Assembly: GCA_947165795.1 (NCBI GenBank)
Contig: CAMVBP010000019.1
Span: forward strand, 1-16,000
Length of the DNA: 16,000 nt
Reading direction: 5' to 3'
Source of the DNA: an uncultured Treponema sp.
GTDB taxonomy: Bacteria > Spirochaetota > Spirochaetia > Treponematales > Treponemataceae
The position numbers and the translations under genes are program-made. Position 1 is the stretch's first letter, and each line of letters begins with the position of its first letter. Positions 12,491-16,000 of this stretch are shown piece after piece. Under the pieces are notes generated by a model. That model was not told where the DNA came from. It saw only the letters and a list, made by a program, of their open reading frames with translations, and did not search any database.

Positions 12491-15487
12491 TTATTTTAAA
12501 ACATTAGCTGCATTCAATTTAGAATCAAATGTAACTACAAGACAGTCTTTTTTATTATCTCCATTTACATCCATAAATACCGGATTACCAAAACCGGAGA
12601 TCGGGAAGTTATACAGGAGTTCCATATTTTTAGAGAAGCCGTAAAGTGTATTTCCCTGCCCGCTTATAAATATTTCTTCCTCTTTATTATCATCATAATC
12701 ATATAATGTAATAATTCCTTCCTTTGCAGAAAGATATGGAATTTTTTCCTTTATAATATTTCCATCAAGAGAAACTTTATATAAAACTCCCTGCTCAGAT
12801 AATGCAAATATACTGTCTTTTACAGCCTTTACGTTCAGATAGAAAATATCTTCGAGCTCAACCGGGAAGCCTTCAACAAGTTCAAGTGTATTCAAATCAT
12901 AAACATAAAGTGTTCCGCTCTGTGTTACAATTGCAACAAAAGTATTTGTTCCGTTTGTAAACAGGCATGGAGATTCATAAGCAATTCCATCAATTTCAAG
13001 CGGTACTTCTGTAACAGACTCTAAGTCTTTAAGAATATGAATCCCGCCCAGGAATCCTTTTTCGTAGATTGCAATATAATTATTTAATACATCTGGTGTT
13101 GAACGAATATTATCCTGTGCGTCTGTCTGAATCTCAGATATCTTTGCACTTGGATCTACAAGATAAAGCACGCAGTCTTTTCCTGCAATTAAAAGTGAAT
13201 CACCATAAACTGTAGGACGGCAGTAAGTTGAAACTCCTAAAATTACAGGGAAGCCTTTTACATTTTCAAGGTTTTTATCAAGTAAGAAACAGAGACCCTG
13301 TTTTGTAATTGCCCAAACTTCTCCGCCAGTATCCTTTGCTGTTTTTTCAGAAGCAGCAACAATATATTCAATATCGCTGATTATTATCTGCTTATTTTCA
13401 AATGTCTGACAATTCAATCCGTTTAATTTTCCGTCTTTTTCAATGTAGAAAATCATATTGGATTTTTTTGCATTTGATTTTGCAATTATGTTTTCAGAAG
13501 TATCAGACAGCTGCATCGGGAATCCAGGAATTGAAAGCGAAGATCCGTTTTGAATTGCAGAAGACTGAAGAGTAATTGTTACAGTCTTATTTTTCATTTC
13601 TACATCAAAACGTCCGATGTTATAAAGTCTAATAATTTTAGAAAGTGTTGAATTTCCCTTTACAAAGAATGGAATGCTTCGTTCAAGGTTGTAATAAAGT
13701 GAAACAGAAGAATAAAGGCTCTGCTTACTAGAAACCTTTTTCCAGTTTTCGTTTTTAGAAAGTCTGTTATCTTTTTTAAGTGCAGCATTGAAAGAAACTA
13801 AATTTTCAGGAGACTGAGAGAAGAAAATGAATCCGTCTGCAACAAGATAATATGGTTTTGGAACATTTATTCCAAATGCACTTACTATTGAATTTAAGAA
13901 AGGAGGAAGTTCAATGCATGGAAGTCTTATTCCGTCTACAAGAAGGCTGTCATTTGTCTGTAAAATTAAAGAAGAGAAAACTGAATCAAAGACTTCCTGT
14001 CGTTTTTCTTCATCTGAAATTTTAATTCCAAAAACAGGTTCATTCTTTCCTTCAATTCCAAAGGCTATGAATTCATCTGCCGACCAAGAAAAAAGAATTT
14101 CATCGAGTGATTTGTGGAACAAAAGCTTGCAGGAATTATCTGCAGTTTTCCATATTCCATCGAGATTTTTTTCCGGCGGAAGAATTAATGCAGCTGCATC
14201 TTTTAATTCACTTAAGCTTCCTGCATTAATCAAAGTATAATACTGAACGGAATCTGATAATTTTGGTAAAAGACTTGGAATTGTTGAATCTCTGTTTATG
14301 AGTTTTAAAACAGGATTTTCAAGAGATTCTTCTTCAATATTTACAGGGAAGCTTGCACTTATAGATAAGTCTGATTGAGAAATACCAAAATTAATAACTG
14401 TATATTCATCCTGAGAAAGTGAATTTGCAATTGAAGCAATGTAGGAATTTTCCATAATTCCGGAAAAATTTTCTATAATGTTTTTACTGCTTGCAATTAT
14501 TCGAAGCGGTTCATCGAGTTTTTCTTTAAATATTTTTTTGTCTTCGTCTGAATAATTATTTAAATTATTAAAGCTCATTATTTTATTTACATAATCCTGA
14601 TTCAATGTAAAAATAATTAAATTTTTGTGGATTATAAAATAGAACTGTTCGTTAAGGCAGTAATACTTTCCGTAAGAATTATATAATGTTTCAATTTCAA
14701 ATTTTTCAGAAGAAAGGCGTGGAATTATAAATGGAACTAATCTTGTTATTCCGGAAAGATAACTTGCATCCAAAACTCCAACTGCAGATAATTCTGTATC
14801 TGAAAAATTATACAATGCAAGATCGAATCTTCGGTTGAGCGCATTTTTAATAAAGAAATTATTTCTTAAAGTTGATTTCTTTGCTTCAAGGAATGGTTCC
14901 CTAACTCCCTGGAACTGTTCTGAAGAAAGAAGTACAAGCGAAGCATCAATATCTAAAAGTGGATTTAATGTTTCCCATAAAGAATCTGTTCTTAAATATA
15001 AAGAATAGTCATTTGGTATAGCCTGCAAAGATGAGGTTTTATTAAAATAACAGAATGCAAACCATATGAATAAAAGAATTAATAAAATAAGAATCAGCTT
15101 GAACGGGAATAAAATTATGCGCACTGGTAAAGGCAGCTTCTTTTTATTTTTCTTTTTTGATTTTTTATCTGAAGAAACAGGCTGTTCAGAATTAGCTTCA
15201 GGAGCCGGAGTTTCTTTTACTGAAGTTTCTTCAACTGCAGGATTTTCAACAGCGGCTTTTTCTGAAGGAGCTTCTTCAACAGGAGCTTCCGGAGCTTTTT
15301 CTTCGGAAGCGGTTTTGTCAGAGCTTTCTTCAGCAGCCGGAGCTGGTTCTTCTTTTTTTTCTGCAGCCGGTTCTTCGCTTGAAGTCTGCTCCAAAGCTGG
15401 CTCTTCGGGGCTTACAGGTGTTTCTTGAATTTCAACTGAATTATCATTTTCTTTATTAAGTTCTTCATTTGTTTTTAACTCGTCCAT
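12491..15487 (-). CDS. Large single-span membrane protein with C-terminal beta-propeller
   Basis: A 998-residue protein with four parts. Residues 1-107 are an acidic, Glu/Ala/Pro-rich low-complexity tail. Residues 108-117 are Lys-rich (KKSKKKNKKK), the cytoplasmic-side flank of one transmembrane helix at about 124-147. Residues 150 to about 680 form a large extracytoplasmic region starting LQAIPNDYSLYLRTDSLW; I do not recognise it with confidence, though it resembles DUF3352-style surface proteins. From about 690 to the end are propeller-type strands: EVWAITKQGLCFLLDK, SGTLYVYDLNTLELVEGFP, QGNTLYGF. Two Asp-rich loops near the C-terminus, DYDDNKEEE and DVNGDNKKD, look like FG-GAP/VCBS calcium loops. 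Topology is N-in. The ATG has AGGGGAA just upstream and lies 30 bases after metG. The function is unknown; a periplasmic scaffold or sensor is plausible. Confidence 0.75.
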   Translation of the reverse strand: MDELKTNEELNKENDNSVEIQETPVSPEEPALEQTSSEEPAAEKKEEPAPAAEESSDKTASEEKAPEAPVEEAPSEKAAVENPAVEETSVKETPAPEANSEQPVSSDKKSKKKNKKKLPLPVRIILFPFKLILILLILLFIWFAFCYFNKTSSLQAIPNDYSLYLRTDSLWETLNPLLDIDASLVLLSSEQFQGVREPFLEAKKSTLRNNFFIKNALNRRFDLALYNFSDTELSAVGVLDASYLSGITRLVPFIIPRLSSEKFEIETLYNSYGKYYCLNEQFYFIIHKNLIIFTLNQDYVNKIMSFNNLNNYSDEDKKIFKEKLDEPLRIIASSKNIIENFSGIMENSYIASIANSLSQDEYTVINFGISQSDLSISASFPVNIEEESLENPVLKLINRDSTIPSLLPKLSDSVQYYTLINAGSLSELKDAAALILPPEKNLDGIWKTADNSCKLLFHKSLDEILFSWSADEFIAFGIEGKNEPVFGIKISDEEKRQEVFDSVFSSLILQTNDSLLVDGIRLPCIELPPFLNSIVSAFGINVPKPYYLVADGFIFFSQSPENLVSFNAALKKDNRLSKNENWKKVSSKQSLYSSVSLYYNLERSIPFFVKGNSTLSKIIRLYNIGRFDVEMKNKTVTITLQSSAIQNGSSLSIPGFPMQLSDTSENIIAKSNAKKSNMIFYIEKDGKLNGLNCQTFENKQIIISDIEYIVAASEKTAKDTGGEVWAITKQGLCFLLDKNLENVKGFPVILGVSTYCRPTVYGDSLLIAGKDCVLYLVDPSAKISEIQTDAQDNIRSTPDVLNNYIAIYEKGFLGGIHILKDLESVTEVPLEIDGIAYESPCLFTNGTNTFVAIVTQSGTLYVYDLNTLELVEGFPVELEDIFYLNVKAVKDSIFALSEQGVLYKVSLDGNIIKEKIPYLSAKEGIITLYDYDDNKEEEIFISGQGNTLYGFSKNMELLYNFPISGFGNPVFMDVNGDNKKDCLVVTFDSKLNAANVLK
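15173..15430 (-). repeat. Low-complexity Glu/Ala/Pro-rich coding segment
   Basis: It encodes residues 20-105 of the 998-residue protein. Short units such as EEPA, EEAPSEKAA and EKAPEAPVEE recur imperfectly, and the DNA shows matching partial repeats built on ctgcagccgg and ggagcttc. The segment is GC-richer than its surroundings. Such regions change length easily between strains. Confidence 0.65.
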
Positions 15488-15491
15488 AAAT

Positions 15492-15498
15492 TCCCCTA
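15492..15498 (-). promoter_or_regulatory. Ribosome binding site of the 998-residue protein gene
   Basis: A minus-strand purine-rich AGGGGA lies about 5 bases before the ATG at 15487. It supports that start and separate translation from metG. Confidence 0.65.
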
Positions 15499-15517
15499 TT
15501 CTGCCATTTTATTTATA

Positions 15518-16000
15518 TCAGCCTATTTCGCTGTTTAATGCTTTTGATGTTGTAATTGTTTTTCCGTCTGCAACAAGATTTTTTCCACCGATTTTTACAG
15601 TTCCGTCAACTGCATTAATCTGAACGGCAAAAAACTCATCTGCAGTTATTTCAGATTTTTTTACTGCATTTACATCTGAACCTTCTAGTACAACTTTTGT
15701 TCCGGGTTTTGCCCAGCTTACATCCAGAACTTCAACCATGTCTTTTCCGTCTGCATCTTTGTAATCGCCTGCAAGAAGCATTCCGCGGCTTTCTACACCA
15801 CGCATTGTTCTTGGTGCAAGGTTAGAAGCAATTACAACGTGCTTGCCTAAAAGATCTGATTCTTTAAGATACATTCTAAGTCCTGACTGAATTGTTCTTG
15901 GAGTTCCGCTTCCGTCATCCAAAGTTTCAATGTAAAGCTTTTCTCCTTCCGGATTAGGTTTTACATCAACAATTTTTGCAACGGTAAGTTCAATATTTTT
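15518..16000 (-). CDS. metG: Methionyl-tRNA synthetase, C-terminal tRNA-binding domain (5' end beyond window)
   Basis: The reading frame is open to the right edge, giving the last 160 residues of a longer protein. It begins KNIELTVAKIVDVKPNPEGE and has the signs of the OB-fold tRNA-binding domain shared by MetRS C-termini, Trbp111 and EMAP-II: KLYIETLD, RTIQSGL, the SNLAPRTMRGVESRGMLLA block, then a polar end. After the OB fold, a further 45 or so residues (ITADEFFAVQINAVDGTVKI onward) form an extra tail. In full MetRS this domain strengthens tRNA binding and dimerises. A free-standing Trbp111-type protein would give the same view, since the catalytic part is outside the window, so metG is likely but not proven. 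It appears to head the minus-strand gene cluster. Confidence 0.8.
   Translation of the reverse strand, partial: KNIELTVAKIVDVKPNPEGEKLYIETLDDGSGTPRTIQSGLRMYLKESDLLGKHVVIASNLAPRTMRGVESRGMLLAGDYKDADGKDMVEVLDVSWAKPGTKVVLEGSDVNAVKKSEITADEFFAVQINAVDGTVKIGGKNLVADGKTITTSKALNSEIG

Noticed and set aside
13914..14240. Plus-strand open frame preceded by AAAGGAGG-like sequence near 13900
   Set aside because: It is antisense inside the large propeller gene. The purine run is the complement of ordinary Pro/Leu codons (ELPPFLN), so the apparent Shine-Dalgarno is chance.
15066..15428. Plus-strand open frame with Ser/Ala/Gly-rich translation
   Set aside because: It is the mirror image of the Glu/Ala/Pro-rich tail and membrane segment of the minus-strand gene; the bias explains the lack of stops.
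15173..15430. Repetitive DNA that might be a CRISPR or tandem repeat array
   Set aside because: The units are short, imperfect and in frame with the protein; there are no regular spacers.

Overview
The window is a gene-dense, AT-rich stretch of bacterial chromosome with no mobile element, CRISPR array, tRNA or rRNA gene that I can see. The overall make-up suggests a spirochaete, most likely a host-associated Treponema: AT-rich codons, a lipoprotein signal of the LFSC type, a MetRS with a C-terminal tRNA-binding domain, and MoxR/DUF58 and FemAB-type genes next to lineage-specific hypothetical proteins. The genus is an inference from style, not a proven match.

Layout. At 1-188 (minus) is the N-terminal part of an AroH-type chorismate mutase, cut by the window edge. 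A membrane-anchored SPFH/Band-7-like protein (219-896, minus) is divergently arranged with a two-gene plus-strand unit: a small three-helix membrane protein (938-1324) overlapping a class II CCA-adding/poly(A) polymerase family enzyme (1321-2712). A MATE exporter (2767-4128, minus), headed by a 76-residue hypothetical gene, converges on it. From a second divergent promoter region at about 4349-4399 runs a plus-strand operon: MoxR AAA+ ATPase, DUF58 protein, membrane protein with a DUF4129-like tail, and an ATP-grasp ligase (4400-9215). It meets, tail to tail with a 38-bp overlap, a long minus-strand cluster that reads from the right edge: metG 3' end, a 998-residue single-span membrane protein with a beta-propeller, a TPR-like lipoprotein, a FemAB-type aminoacyltransferase and a DUF5718/fumarylacetoacetase-like protein.

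How the genes may work together. Two blocks point at the cell envelope. MoxR, DUF58 and DUF4129 proteins form a known chaperone-like membrane module, here followed by an ATP-grasp enzyme rather than the usual VWA or transglutaminase genes. In the minus cluster, a FemAB enzyme (peptidoglycan cross-bridge addition in characterised relatives) sits with a lipoprotein and a periplasmic propeller protein. A link between the two blocks is inference only.

The most unusual signal is in the promoters. At both divergent gene pairs the -10 hexamer lies only 6-9 bases from the start codon on each side and none of the four genes has a Shine-Dalgarno sequence, while several operon-internal genes and aroH have clear ones. 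This fits leaderless transcription from overlapping, mutually exclusive promoters. The 893-941 pair is also built on an 11/12 inverted repeat that includes both start codons.
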